Shown here one piece after another: positions 1 to 11,619 of a stretch of DNA of 64,000 nucleotides. The position numbers were made by a program, and so were the translations under genes. The notes under the pieces were generated by a model that had not been told where the DNA came from, searched no databases, and saw nothing but the letters and a program-made list of their open reading frames with translations. Position 1 is the first letter of the stretch, and each line of letters starts with the position of its first letter. The stretch is from Tuctoria greenei (Eukaryota; Streptophyta; Magnoliopsida; Poales; Poaceae), in assembly GCA_036927565.1 (NCBI GenBank), contig JAYESD010000008.1, positions 125,143,498 through 125,207,497 of the forward strand. Direction: 5' to 3'.

Positions 1-2
1 TC

Positions 3-908
3 CCTACTCTCGACGCATGGAAGGGAAACGGCACTTTCCTCATGGCAAAGGAAGGTAAACGCAAGGTAACAACAAAACCCACTTCCGTGCATTCCTATTC
101 TAGTGATAACGACATTACTAGCGATAATGAAGATATCCTCATTGGACTAGATAAGAAAACTGCCACAAAGATGAAATTTTTACTTGATCAACTTGTTGAG
201 AAGGAGAGGTTGATACATCGTCAAGAAGACATGATTGTCTCCCAAAAGGAGGAATATGTCGAACTTGACAAACTTCTAGAGATTGAAAAGGAGCGGAGCA
301 AGTCACTAGAGCTTGAATTAGCTTCAAGCAAGGAAACTTGCTTGAAGTTAAGCGACTCAAATGCTACAATCAAGGAAGAACTTGCTAAACTAATCAAGGT
401 TAACAAGATCCTTGAGGTGCAAGTTGAGTCACTCAAGCAAGGCGACCCTTCATCCTCTTCAAGCTCACCTTCTCAACACATTAAAACTGAAGTTGTTTCT
501 ACTTGTACATGTGGTAAAGTTGACAACAGTTTGAAAGACAAGTCAACCTCTACCAAGGACAAGCATCCTGCACAAAATGGCATATTTGACAAGGAGATCA
601 AATATGCACGTAGTGCATACTTGGTCACAAAAACTCCAAATGTCAAATATGGCATTGGTTACTCTTATGGTGAAAAGCAACAAGCTAGAAGCCATAAGAA
701 TAACAAGGATAGCAATGTCTTTGTAAAGGGAAGACTCTTTCAAACTGGAAAATCAAAAGTTAATGAATACAACATGAATGATCATCGGGCTAGTCCGGTC
801 AGGGTCCGGACAAGTCTTGTACTCCGGCAAGTCTGGCCTCCCAGACTAGTCTTGTGTATAAACAACAAAAGTTACTATTCAGAACTTTCGATGCATCTTA
901 TGTCTTGA
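3..908 (+). pseudogene. SIRE gag, C-terminal part (partial)
   Basis: The frame is open from the window edge, so the ATG at 42 is internal and is not a true start. The first residues look like the tail of a region just after a zinc knuckle, which would lie outside the window. Residues about 50-135 (from the 42 ATG) are a strongly charged, heptad-like coiled coil rich in Glu, Lys and Leu, as in SIRE Gag proteins. A serine run follows. Bases 785-850 hold copies of the element's palindromic GGACTAGTCCG-like motif, read through as Arg/Val-rich sequence, after which the frame ends at 908. The usual gag-protease junction sequence continues in another frame at 854-1051, so there is a frameshift near 850-900. 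This Gag would package element RNA; this copy is broken. Confidence 0.75.
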
Positions 909-1052
909 TGAGCAGTATTTATGGAAAGGTTTATACTCATTATGTTGGGCCACGCCATGAGAACACCAAATCTCGCGTGTGGGTGCCCAAATCCCTTGTG
1001 ACTAACCTAAAAGGACCCAACCAAGCTTGGGTACCTAAAACCAAGGCATAAT

Positions 1053-4000
1053 TTGTTTTTGCAGGCCTATTCCTCCGGTGGATCTAAATGGGTGCTAGAC
1101 AGTGGCTGTACCAACTATATGATCGGAGAAAGGAGGATGTTCATTGAATATGAAGCAAATGAGGATCCAAGAGAGGGCATCTACTTTAGAGACAATAGTC
1201 AAAAAAAGGTGCTCGGTACCGGTAAAATTGTCATATCACCACAACACACTCTTTTTCACGTATTACATGTAGATTCCTTAGATTATAACCTGCTGTCCAT
1301 ATCTCAATTATGTGACAATGGTTATAATTGCTTGTTCACTAATGAGGGTGTGACCGTTTCTAGGAGGAGTGATGGTTCCATTGCATTCAAGGGTATGTTA
1401 AAGGGAAAGCTCTATCTTGTTGACTTCAACAAGGATTAAGCCGAACTTGACACATGCTTGAGTACAAAGACCAACATGGGTTGGCTGTGGCATAGATGGC
1501 TAGCACATGTTGGTATGAGGAATCTTCAAAAACTCCTCAAGGGCGATCACATCGGAGGTTTAAAGGATGTTGTTTTTGAGAAAGACAGGCCCTGTAGCGC
1601 ATGCCAAGCTGGGAAGCAAGTTGGAGCACCTCATCCCACGAAGAACGTCATGACTACAACAAGACCGCTCGAACTACTTCACATGGACTTATTTGGTCCA
1701 ATTGCTTACATAAGCATCGGCGGTAACAAAGATGGTTTTGTAGTTGCTGATGATTTTTCTCGCTTCACTTTGGTTTTCGTTTTGCATGATAAGTCAGAAA
1801 CACAAGGAATACTCAAGAAGTTCTTCAAGCGAGCTCAAAATAAATTATCATTGACAGTCAAGAACATTCGAAGCGACAATGGCATGGAGTTCAAGAACAC
1901 ACAAGTGGAGGAGTACCTAGATGAAGAAGGCATAAAGCACGAGTTTTTAGCATCGTACTCCCCTTAACAAAATGGAGTTGCCGAAAGGAAGAACTAAACC
2001 CTCATAGAGATGGCGAGAACAATGCTCGATGAGTACAAGACCTCGGATCGATTTTGGGCGGAAGTGGTCAACAATGCTTGCCACCCCATAAATCGACTTT
2101 ACCTTCATCGACTACTCAAGAAGTCATCCTATGAGCTACTCACCGGTAACAAACCCAAAGTTTCATATTTTTGAGTTTTCAGTTCCAAATGTTACATTTT
2201 GAACAAGAAGCCAAGGACTTCAAAGTTCGCTTCGAAGTCCGATAAAGGTTTCTTGCTTAGTTATGATTCGAACACTTACGCCTATTGTGTCTACAACAAG
2301 ACCTCTGGACTTGTTGAAGTAGCACGTGATGTAGTGTTCGATGAAACTATTGGCTCCCAAGAGGAGCAAGTTGATCCATGTGTGCTAGATAAAGAAGAAG
2401 CTCCTTGTCAAGCATTGAAAAGAATGGCGTTAGGCGAGATTCGACCACAAGAGCCACCTCTACATATCCATAAGGAAAATGAACCACAAGAGGAGACCAA
2501 TGATCAAGGGGGAGCTTCCATACAAGATCAACCTCAAGAAAGTGAAGATGATCAACAAGTCAACGAGGGCAACCATTTAGGCGGAGAAGAAGATGATCAT
2601 GAAGATTCAAGACAACAGGTACCACACCCAAGAGTACACTAATGCGTCCAAAAGGATCACACAATCGACAACATCATCAGTGACATCCAAAAGGGAGTAA
2701 CTACTAGATCCCGCATACCTAATTTTTGTGAGCATCATTCGTTTGTGTCCTTTTTGGAACCACGAAGGGTTGAGGATGAATTGAAGGATCCGTACTGGGT
2801 AGTGGCCATGCAAGAAGAACTCAACAATTTCAAGAGAAACGAGGTGTGGGAACTAGTCTAAAGACCCAAATCCAACGTCGTCGGCACCAAATGGGTCTTC
2901 CGCAACAAACAAGACGAACACGGGGTGGTGACAAGGAACAAGGCACGACTTGTGGCAAAAAGGTATTCACAAGTCGAAGGTTTGGATTTCGATGAAACCT
3001 TTGCTCCCGTAGCTAGACTTGAATCTATTAGAATATTACTTGCATATGCTACTCACCATGATTTGAAGCTCTATCAAATAGATGTGAAAAGCGCCTTCCT
3101 CAACAGACCAATCAAGGAGGAGGTGTGTGTGGAGCAACCCTCCCCCCCCCTGTTTGAAGACGAAGAGTTCTCCAACCACGTATTTAAATTGTGTAAGGCT
3201 CTCTACGGCCTCAAACAAGCTCCTAGAGCTTGGTATGAGTGTCTTAGAGATTTTTTAATTGAAAACGGCTTTAAGATTGGTAAAGTAGATTATACATTAT
3301 TTACAAAGAATTTTGACGATAAACTTTTTGTTTGTCAAATCTATGTTGATGACATAATCTTTGGTTCAACTAACAAATATTTTTGTGAGGAATTTAGTAA
3401 AGTTAGGACAGACAGATTTGAGATGTCTATGATGGGAGAGCTAAAGTACTTCTTGGGATTCCAAGTGAGGCAACAAAAGGAAGGGATGTTCATAAGCCAA
3501 ACGAAGTACACTCAAGACATACTCAAGAAGATTGGAATGGACAAGGCGAAGCCCATAAAGACTCCCATGGCAATGAATGGTCACTTGGATCTCAATGAAG
3601 ATGGACCTAGCGTCGACCAAAAGGTATATCGCTCTATGATTGGATCTCTACTCTATTTATGTGCATCTAGGGCAGATATTATGTTGAGTGTATGTTTGTG
3701 TGCAAGATTTCAAGCCAATCCTAAGGAGTGTCACTTGACAGACGTAAAAAGGATCTTGAGATATTTAGTTCATACACCCAACCTTGGTCTCTGGTACCCA
3801 AAAGGCTCCAAATTCAAGCTCATTGGTTACTCCGATGCAGATTATGCCGGATGCAAAGTAGATAGAAAAAGTACATCTGGTACATGCCAATTCCTAGGTA
3901 CATCCCTAGTTTCTTGGTCCTCCAAGAAACAAAACTCCATTGCCTTATCCACAGCCGAAGCGGAGTATGTTGCAGCCAGGAGTTGTTGTGCACAACTTCT

Positions 4001-4295
4001 TTGGATGCGACAAACTCTAAGGGATTACAATTACAATATGAACTGTATTCCACTCCTTTGTGACAATGAGAGTGCCATTAAAATTGCCCATAATCCAGTT
4101 GAACACTCTAGAACCAAACACATAGACATCAGGCATCACTTCTTGAGAGACCATTCCATGAAAGGAGATATATCCATTTCCCATGTCAACACCGAAAAGC
4201 AATTAGTTGACATACTCACCAAGCCACTTGATGAAAAACGTTTTTGCGAGCTTCGAAATGAACTAAATATCCTTGATGCTCGGAATGTGGCTTGA
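1053..4295 (+). pseudogene. SIRE pol: protease, integrase, RT, RNase H with nonsense codons
   Basis: One reading frame spans the whole interval. The order is an aspartic protease (VLDSGCTNYM near 1095), the gag-pre-integrase zinc region (WLWHRWLAHVG near 1485, then CSACQ), the integrase core (HMDLFG near 1680, DDFSRF near 1750, SDNGMEF near 1875), an acidic linker (2340-2640), the reverse transcriptase (QIDVKSAFLN near 3080, YGLKQAPRAWYE near 3205, YVDDIIFG near 3345) and RNase H (DNESAIKIAHNP near 4065, RTKHIDIRHHFLRDH near 4110). The catalytic boxes of protease, RT and RNase H are preserved. Stops lie near 1437, 1965, 1995, 2172, 2640 and 2859. No frameshift is needed to pass from protease to RNase H. 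The enzymes would copy element RNA into DNA and integrate it; this copy cannot make a full polyprotein. Confidence 0.9.
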
Positions 4296-5252
4296 CAATT
4301 TGCATACCTGTATGAATTCTTCAAAATATGTTGATTGGATTGTGAAAATCATCTTTCTCAATTTTCTCCGAAAAACTATGTCAATTACTAGATCTTGGTG
4401 AATTATGGTCATTGCTTGATTGTTGTATGCTTACTGATCATATTCATCAAGATTATTTGATTTGTTTTGCCTCCCTATTTTCTAAATAAGTACCTTCAAA
4501 TATATATGAATGGGCTAAGAAGTTCTTCCCTGGTGACCACGGACTAGTCCATGGTTACCCGGACTAGTCCGCCCATGCAGACTAGTCCGCAGAGCACCGG
4601 TTAGGCCGGACTAGTCCGGTAGACCACGGACTAGTCCGATATAGCCTCTGGAAAAGTTCGGACTAGTCCGGTCATTTCCAGACTTGTCCGATTTTTCGTG
4701 TCCATAACCCTAGCCGCCACCAAACCCTAATTTCCTCACCCCCACACTTGCCTCAAGCCTTCTCTCTCCGCACTCGAGCTCCCAAGGCGATTCCTTGTTT
4801 TCTCCACCAAAAAGCTCCACATTTAGGCAGAAATCAAGCTTCCTCGCTCGGAGATTGAAGCTCGCGGACTTGTCCGGCCTTCAACAACATCCTCTTAGAG
4901 ATTCAAACAATTTCTTCCGTAATTTTCCCCCAAATCCTAGAAGTCCCTATTTTCTTCATTGTTGATCGAATAGCCTAGCATCTCTCACTATATACATGCT
5001 TCCTTGATGTATTACGTTGATGCTAAGATAGTTGTGCATTAGTAATCACCATTTGTCTCGTTTCTTAGGTTTTTGAGGATGAATATCAGGCTAGTCCGGT
5101 CCATGCACGACAAGTCTGGTCACCCGGACTAGTCCGTGCTTGTGCACCGGACTTGTCTGATTTTTCCGAACTCAAACGTAACCTTTTACTTCATCAATGC
5201 AATTCCTTGTTATCCTTGCTCATCCAAACCTTGCATAATCCATTATCAGGGC
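4296..5252 (+). other. Spacer between SIRE pol and third ORF
   Basis: This is non-coding. Two clusters of the element's GGACTAGTCCG/GGACAAGTCCG motif lie at about 4540-4690 and 5088-5160, with one more near 4865. The frame of the following ORF is open upstream to 5136 only through a GTG codon inside the motif cluster, so I did not extend the ORF. No other feature was seen. Confidence 0.6.
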
Positions 5253-6809
5253 ATGTCGCACTCTCACGATGAAGCTTCAGACTTCAAAGCCGAGATGGCC
5301 CAAGAAGCCCCGCTTCGGTCCTCGACGGACCAATGCAAGAAGCGACCTTCCGAGCCAGCCCCCTCTCCTCCTCATCCTCAAAAGAGGGTGGCTCGACACA
5401 AGGTGCCTGCCTCCAGGGCCTCCGCTGGTGGTGGCCCTAGCTCGGCGAGTGCCCGCCTAGCAAAGGGCAAGGGCAAGGGGATCGCAACGGGCCCGATTGG
5501 CCCCCTGAAGATGTCAGCTCCGAAGCAAGGGGCTCGGGACCCCACAGAAGAAAAGTTCAATGGGAAAGGTAGTGACTCAACGGCTAAGTTCCGCAATGTT
5601 GATTGCTACAGCCGTCCGAAGCAAGCTGTGGATGGAAGATTTTGGAGCAATTTCCATGCAGATTTCTACAAGTATGTGTACCTCCCCATGAAGACACCTA
5701 TAGTGCGCAGCCAGTGGATTGATTGGGCACATTTTGAGAAGAAGGGCTGCTCGCCATTTGTTGAAGTGGTGGAAGCAATTGAGAGGCATGGCCTGAAGGA
5801 TCTCGTTGCCTTCAGGAACAATTGGAATGATGAGGTCATAGCACAATTCTTTGCGAATTGCTATTTCTCAAGTGATGATGAAGAGAGTGTTACTTGGATG
5901 ACTCACGGATCCAAGTACAGTATAACTTATGAAAACTTTGCAAGCCTGCTGCACCTTGACACCTCAAGCCATGACAACTTGGTCATCCACAATATAGGTG
6001 TCATTGAGAAGTACAGGATGAAATTCCTCTATGATCCCAACTCCAAGTTCGACCCCCCTTCTACCAAGAACATGAAGCCATTCTTTGTGGTGTTGAACAG
6101 AGTTTTGAGGAAGACAATTGCCCCCAAGGACGGGGATGCTGGTAGTGTGCAGGGCTATCTTTGGACCCTGATGAGGGTCATAAGCAAGGACCGCAAGTTT
6201 GATGTGGCTGACTACATCTGGAACGATATGGTCAACATCTCTTGCACACCCAACAGGTCATGTTGCTATGCTCCGTATCTTATGTTCATGATTGAAAAAG
6301 TCACTAGGATAGAATTTGTCAAAGATGTGGAGCACCTTCCTTTGAGGCCCCAGATGCCTCAAAAGCCAAGCATTCAGGCTGCTCCATCTATGGCCTCCAG
6401 TCCTGAGGCTCCCGCAAGAGCAAGTGGAGATGCCAGGGCTGCCCCTGCCACTAGGGCAGCTCCTCAAAAGGGATCTGCGAGTGGCATATTCAAGTAGTTG
6501 GCTACTATCTTTGCTTCCTGCAGAAAGGCTGAAGTGAAGGCCCACAAGCTTAACAAGAGAAGAAAGGAAGACATGAAGTATGTCAAGGCAAATGTGAAGA
6601 AGATTTGCCAGAAATTGGAGATCGAGCCCATTGGATCTCCGGTAATCTCCGATGATTCCGACTTCGACTACACTGAGCTCGGGCCCTTGACTCCCTCCGA
6701 GCTTGCCTACTATGGCATTGGGGGCTCGAGTGGCTGCGCACCTCCTCCTCCTCCTCATCAGCCCGAAGACGAAGCTGAAGACGATGAGAGGACCGACTGC
6801 GAGGCTTGA
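5253..6809 (+). pseudogene. SIRE third ORF (env-position, plant transposon protein), one internal stop
   Basis: The first ATG after the motif-rich spacer is at 5253. The frame is open to a TAG at 6495-6497 and continues in the same frame to 6809, giving about 518 codons if the TAG is ignored. The N-terminal ~120 residues are Ala/Pro/Lys-rich and low in complexity. A globular central part (about residues 130-370) contains FHADFYKYVYLP and a conserved Trp/Phe pattern typical of the extra ORF of grass SIRE elements. After the stop comes a charged helical stretch and an acidic, proline-containing tail. No clear signal peptide or membrane segment is visible, so an envelope role cannot be supported from this copy. 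Function is unknown; the name reflects position only. Confidence 0.75.
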
Positions 6810-7276
6810 AGACTTTAGGTTCCTTCTCTCCTTCTTTTGGGTGTCTTGATGCCAAAGGGGGAGAGATTGAGGGGGAGTCTTAGGTCTTAGGTCTTAAGCT
6901 GTAGGATGCGAGGAGAGAGCTTCTTGTGTCCTTTTTGTCTATTTTGGGTTGTAAAACTTTTATTATGCTCTTATGTTAATTATGGTCCTGTGATGCAATG
7001 TTTTGATCTTCTTGAGAAGTAATTGTTGAAATCTGTGATTTTGCTCCAAGAATGACATATATGTTTGTTGTTGGTGTGTTAATGGCAATTATTTCATTCT
7101 CATTGTTTCAATGCACTTAGTTATGCATCCCACCATAAAGAATGCACATATGGATCATGCTTTCATTGCTTGATGTATTTTAGACTCACATGTGCATACT
7201 TTATGTAAATCTCAACTTTTTATCATATTTTGTGTCATCTCAATTGGTTTTCATCAATCACCAAAAGGGGGGCGAT
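6810..7276 (+). other. SIRE 3' untranslated region with polypurine tract
   Basis: This AT-rich non-coding segment begins with a short purine-rich stretch (gggggagagattgaggggga, about 6857-6876). It ends with a second polypurine tract (aaaaggggggcga, about 7263-7275) abutting the LTR start. The second is the plus-strand priming site expected directly before a 3' LTR. Nothing else was recognised. Confidence 0.75.
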
Positions 7277-7536
7277 TGAAAGTGCATCTAGGAATCCCTT
7301 GTGGTTTTGGATGATTTATGACAAGCAAATGAGATCCTAACCACTTTGTTGAGATGAGCACAGGTTTTAATGTGAAAATAAGCAAAGTGCCAAAAAGAAG
7401 GGAGAATGAGGAGAAATGTGGTAAAGAGCTCAAGGAACAAATGTAGTAGATCATTGTGTATGGAGTGTGTTAAGGAAACACACCCCAAGAGCTCAAACAC
7501 AAATAAACACACATATTGCACAAATTTATACAGGAC

Positions 7537-8020
7537 CGGACTAGTCCGACTGACACTGGACTAGTTCGATATCTCTCTGCACAAGATCGGACAAGTTCGA
7601 TATCACCACGGACTAGTCTGATATCTCTTTGACTAGAATCGGACTAGTCCTCCCCAGTGCGGACTAGTCCTCAAAACACTTCACAAGCTGCACAAAATCG
7701 GACAAGTCCGATCACACAACGGACTAGTCCGATATCATTCTGATCTAAATCGGACAAGTCCGATATTGGCACGGACTAGTCCAAAAACCCTCTGACCTAA
7801 ATCGGACAAGTCCTCCAAGTGCGGACTTGTCACCCAATTCACTTAAGGTTTCACTAATCCAGACAAGTCTGATGGTTATCGGACTAGTCCGAAGATTTCC
7901 AGAAGCGAAATCAGACAAGTCCGCTCCTAGCCGGACAAGCCCGATATTTTGGGACACTTAGGGTTTGCTACACACAGAACACCGGACTAGTCTAGTGTCC
8001 ACCACGGACTAGTCCAATCT
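7537..8020. repeat. Array of palindromic GGACTAGTCCG-like motifs in the SIRE LTR
   Basis: About 18 copies of a 10-14 bp motif occur at irregular 15-40 bp spacing. The two main forms are CGGACTAGTCCG, a perfect 12-bp palindrome (7537-7548), and CGGACAAGTCCG, which differs in the centre. Many are followed by AT (CGAT). Two more copies lie near 8705-8740, and related clusters occur elsewhere in the element. The dyad symmetry suggests protein binding or fold-back, but no function is known to me. Confidence 0.8.
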
Positions 8021-8054
8021 TTCTAAACCCTAACAGTCACTTTTAGAAACTTCA

Positions 8055-8063
8055 TATAAATAG
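8055..8063 (+). promoter_or_regulatory. TATA box of the SIRE LTR promoter
   Basis: TATAAATAG lies about 780 bp into the LTR, just downstream of the palindromic motif array and upstream of the putative R region. It is the only strong TATA box in the LTR and is the probable U3 core promoter. Confidence 0.6.
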
Positions 8064-8835
8064 AGGTGCACGGCCCAACTTTAATAACTCTCGACCCCTG
8101 CGCCGTCACACCTTCCAAGAGCCTCAAAAACACATCTCTCCACGAAATCAAAAGTCACAAAGATCAATCCCTTGAGGATACACTTTGGAAAATTGGAGAG
8201 ACACGATTCATCACCCTTGAGCTCTTGATTTGATTCCCTAACACACTCCTGTGATTTTCATTGTAATCTTTTGAGTGTGTTCTTGGTGGAGTTTTCATTG
8301 TAATCTAGGGGAGCCCTCAACGTGTGAGAAGGCCCCTTTAATTTTGTTATTTACTCTTTGTGATAAGAGAAGAGTATTGGCCTTCGTGGCGATCCGACGA
8401 GGGTAGGGGGTGAGAAGACACGGTCCTTTTGTAGACTCCTCAACGTGGATGTAGGTTGCCTCTGTGGGAACCGAACCACGGGATAAATTGCTTGTGTTCT
8501 TAATTTGTGTTCATTGTCCTTATACATCACATCAATCTAGGGTTTCAATCAATCTTGCTTACTTTACGTTGAATCATTAAATATAAGATTAAATTGTGAT
8601 ATACCCTAGTCCATAAGTGTGCAACACTTCAATTACAAGTACATTTCCACTGCATACACTCTAGAATCAAATTAATCAATTAAACTTGATTAACCTAGTC
8701 GGTACACACCGAACTAGTCCGTACTTGACCGGACTAGTCCGATATCTCGAGTTTTGATCTGGTTGTTAAGTGTTGCAGGTTCCGACAAAATTCAAAAAGG
8801 CCTATTCACCCCCCCCCCCCTCTAGGCCACATTCA

Positions 8836-9230
8836 CTATGATTAGAGGAAGACATATCAAAATCATCTTTAAGAACTCTTCCAAACCGAGACATGTTAAA
8901 AATAAGCTCACTATTTGAATTTACAACTTTGCAGCAATTTTTAGTGAAAATAATTTTTAGATTTTCATCTAGCAGTTGCGAAACAGAAAGCAAGTTGTAT
9001 TTCAAATTTTTAACAAGTGCCACATCCTTCAAAGTGATCATTTACTCTAACCGAACCCTTAGTAATTATAGGAGTTTAAGAATTATCGGCAAAAGTATCA
9101 TTCTCTACACGTGACACAAAAGGGAGGGAGGAGAACCATTCTTTGTTAACGGTCATGTGGCGTGAGCAACCTCAAACCACAATCCAAATGTTCTGCTTCC
9201 TCAAGCGTGTAACCTACATAGAAGAACAAT
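8836..9230 (-). pseudogene. Copia protease/pre-integrase fragment, copy B
   Basis: The minus-strand reading shows the region after the protease: NLKYNLLSVSQLLDE near 8990 and SELIFNMSRFGRVL near 8880-8910. Upstream, around 9150-9195, is the protease active-site neighbourhood ending in GCSRHM. The expected Asp-Ser-Gly is not intact: the codon at the catalytic Asp position reads Val and the next is a stop. The other internal copy has the same Val codon. The frame is cut at 8836 by the SIRE insertion. Confidence 0.7.
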
Positions 9231-9354
9231 ACGTCGATGACTCAATATTGGGGTTAGTCAAAAGGCATTTAGGAATCCAGTATTGAGTCACATGACGTGC
9301 AGCAGGAAAAGCACGCAAAAGCTGAGATAACACAGCAGGTTTATGTGTCAAAGT

Positions 9355-11587
9355 TTAAGATTTTTTGTTCTTAACTACTGACCTATAAGGTGTTACTTGG
9401 GTAGCACAAAATTCAGTAGCTCCGGAAGCAAAAACAGAAGCTCCGTAGGTAACAACAGAAGGTCCGGAGGCAAAAACTAGAGCTCCGGAGGTAAACTTTG
9501 GATGTTTTGACTCTAACAGCAGGTTGCATGTTCCTGACATTCGTTTAGAATGTGCAGCAAATTTTGCATGAGGGTTATAAGATCTAGCTTGCATTCCTCC
9601 CTTTTAATGTTGTTTAGCTAGTCTATAACAAAAATCTATGACATGACCATCTCTACCACAATAGGTACAATTAAATTTAACTTTGTGTTTATGTCTAGAT
9701 GAGCATGTAGTATGTTTATTTGAACCCGAACGTGACAATACTCCTGCAGATATAAAAAACCACCTCTTTTGGTTTAGGAACTATTTTAATCAAACCACTT
9801 CATAATGACTTTACAACTTTAGGTGGATGTGCTTTACCATGAGCATGAGAATCAAAACGTAAACGAGTTTTATCATTGCAATATTTGGATGAATTCAGTA
9901 GCAAGTTTAGATTTTTTGTTCCCAATACAAAAATGCTCTAGTGTCCTATTCATGTCATCAAGTTTCTTAGACAATTATAGACAGTTTTCACATGAAGTTT
10001 TTCCTTTTAATTTGCAATTAGAACAATATTTAACTTCATGAGCACTAAAGAATTGTTCAGTATTGAAATTTCATTCATAGCATCTTTTGGTTTCATTTCA
10101 AGATTGTCACATGCAGAATAATGCAGATCATTGGTAGTACAAGAAAAATCTTTTAAGTTTTTAACATTAAAATTAGAAAGCTTTTTGTTCTTTTCAATTT
10201 CTTCATCATGTCTATCCAGAGTGGAGGAGTGTTCACTTCTTAATATGGACAATTGTTCATAGATTAAGTCACATGAGGGACATGCATCATCACTAGGAAT
10301 CAAAGTTTTTAAACGGTTGATTTTAGATTCTAGTGATTCAATTTTAGCAGCATTATCCCTTAGCTTTTTGTCCTTTTTCTTAACAATAATAGTTGCACGA
10401 GAAATTGCATCACATATTTCATTACAGGTAGAACATACCTCATCGCTGTCACTGTTGTGTTCTGTGTCCTCCTGTCTTGATCTTGATCTTGTTTCGCCCG
10501 CCATGAAGCATAAGTTGGCCAGATCATCATCATCTTCATCACTTCCAAGGTCTACATCACTTGAACTGAGCTCTTGAAGTGTGATGATGAAGCTGTTTAT
10601 CATCTTGCGTCCTATGGAAACCTTCATTTTCTTGTTGAAGTTTCCACAGGTGGTCTTGACCTTGTTCTGCTTCTCTTCACGGGTAGTAGGACCTGAAAGG
10701 TTAGGGCATTCTGTACGAAACTATCCTGTCTACCACATTCGAAGCATCATTGAGGTCCGGAGCTTCCTCTCCTTCTAGTTCTCACATTTTGTAATGCTTT
10801 TGAGAACCGAGTAGAGATGAGTGCTAGCTCTTCTTCTGGAAATTCTTCAATCTGTTCCAGGGTTAGTGAAGACAGCAAAGCAAGTGTATTGCTAGACGAA
10901 GATTGGTCGGAGCTAGGCAAATCACGTTGAGAAACAAATGCAAGAGACTTGTTTGGGTTCTTACGTGATATTATGTCAATTTCATGAGTTTTCAATTTAG
11001 AATATAGCACATCTAATGTAAGTGTACTCATAACAGTAGATTCACGAATAGATGTGACTTTCATCTCCCAAATTGACATGTCTAATGCACTTAACAATTG
11101 TCTAGCATTTTCAGCATCTGAAAAATTAACATTGACACTACGCAAGTTGCTGAGAATTTTATTAAATCGAGAAAAAAGGTCATCAATAGACTCAACGGGT
11201 TGCATAGCGCATGTATTCATTTTTGAACATATCCTGCTTTACCTCCTTGATCGTGTAAGATCCTTCGTGTTAGTCACAAAGTGCTCTCCACACATTGTAC
11301 GCCGATCGGAGGTGTGCAACACGGTCGAAGTCACTCTGAGTTAGTCCTTAGATTATCAAGTTGTGGGCTTTATTGTTGTTGTCGACATCTCTTAAGTTTA
11401 TAGCCATGACTTGATCGTTCGGCGGCATGTCGTAAGGCTTGTACACTTTTTCCCATATCACGAAGCCTTGCGCCTGGATAAAAGCTTCCATGCGTGCCTT
11501 CCAAACCTGAAAATCAATACCAACAAACACACAAGGTTCTGCCGAGTATTTCTCCATGAGGATTAGTAGAGAACACATGCAAATCAC
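9355..11587 (-). pseudogene. Copia gag, copy B, broken into several frames
   Basis: From N- to C-terminus on the minus strand, the first fragment (11587-11348) has the Gag N-terminal pattern FQVWKARMEAF, as in DUF4219/UBN2 proteins. Fragment 11220-10747 is the UBN2-type Gag core ending in a basic RRRGSSGPQ stretch. Fragment 10627-10007 is a long charged coiled coil with CxxC pairs (CSTCNEICD, CPSCDLIYEQ). Fragment 9594-9355 is a low-complexity tail. The first CCHC zinc knuckle after RRRGSSGPQ is disrupted here, and a second CCHC-like knuckle is detectable near 9640-9680. Frameshifts and stops separate the pieces. It duplicates 17506-19653. Confidence 0.8.
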
Positions 11588-11619
11588 AAAGATTAGAGCA
11601 TCATGGTTCTTATACCAAT

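Larger units (their letters stand above)
1..8835 (+). mobile_element. SIRE-type Ty1-copia retrotransposon, 5' end outside window
   Basis: The visible order is gag C-terminus, protease, integrase, reverse transcriptase, RNase H, a third ORF, a polypurine tract and a 1559-bp 3' LTR. This is the SIRE/Maximus layout, in which an extra ORF follows pol. The 5' LTR, primer-binding site and gag N-terminus lie before base 1. The element ends in CA at 8835, and the next five bases (ctatg, 8836-8840) line up with the undisturbed copy of the same host element near 17020, so ctatg is the likely target duplication. All coding parts carry stop codons, so the copy looks dead. Lineage is assigned from protein motifs and the third ORF, not from a search. 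Confidence 0.9.
7277..8835 (+). repeat. 3' LTR of the SIRE-type element
   Basis: It starts TGAAAGTGCATCTAGG directly after the polypurine tract and ends in ...CTCTAGGCCACATTCA, with the terminal TG...CA of LTRs. The start and the tail (a C-run followed by TCTAGGC) are typical of grass SIRE/Maximus LTRs. It carries a dense array of palindromic motifs in its 5' half (7537-8020), a TATA box at 8055 and a 12-base C-run at 8809-8820. The partner 5' LTR is outside the window, so age cannot be estimated. Confidence 0.9.
8836..11619 (-). mobile_element. Second internal copy of the minus-strand copia element, cut by the SIRE insertion
   Basis: On the minus strand this runs from a primer-binding region next to the LTR at 11620 through gag into the start of the protease/pre-integrase region. 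It stops at 8836, where the SIRE element is inserted. It is a diverged duplicate of 17010-19768 (same gene order and many identical blocks, such as the gag N-terminus, coiled coil and zinc-knuckle region). Because it follows a complete LTR-internal-LTR unit in the same direction, the element has the form LTR-internal-LTR-internal. The remainder should lie upstream of the window. Confidence 0.85.

Noticed and set aside
7537..8020. CRISPR-like repeat-spacer array
   Set aside because: Motifs are 10-14 bp, irregularly spaced and variable, in a plant retrotransposon LTR; not a CRISPR.
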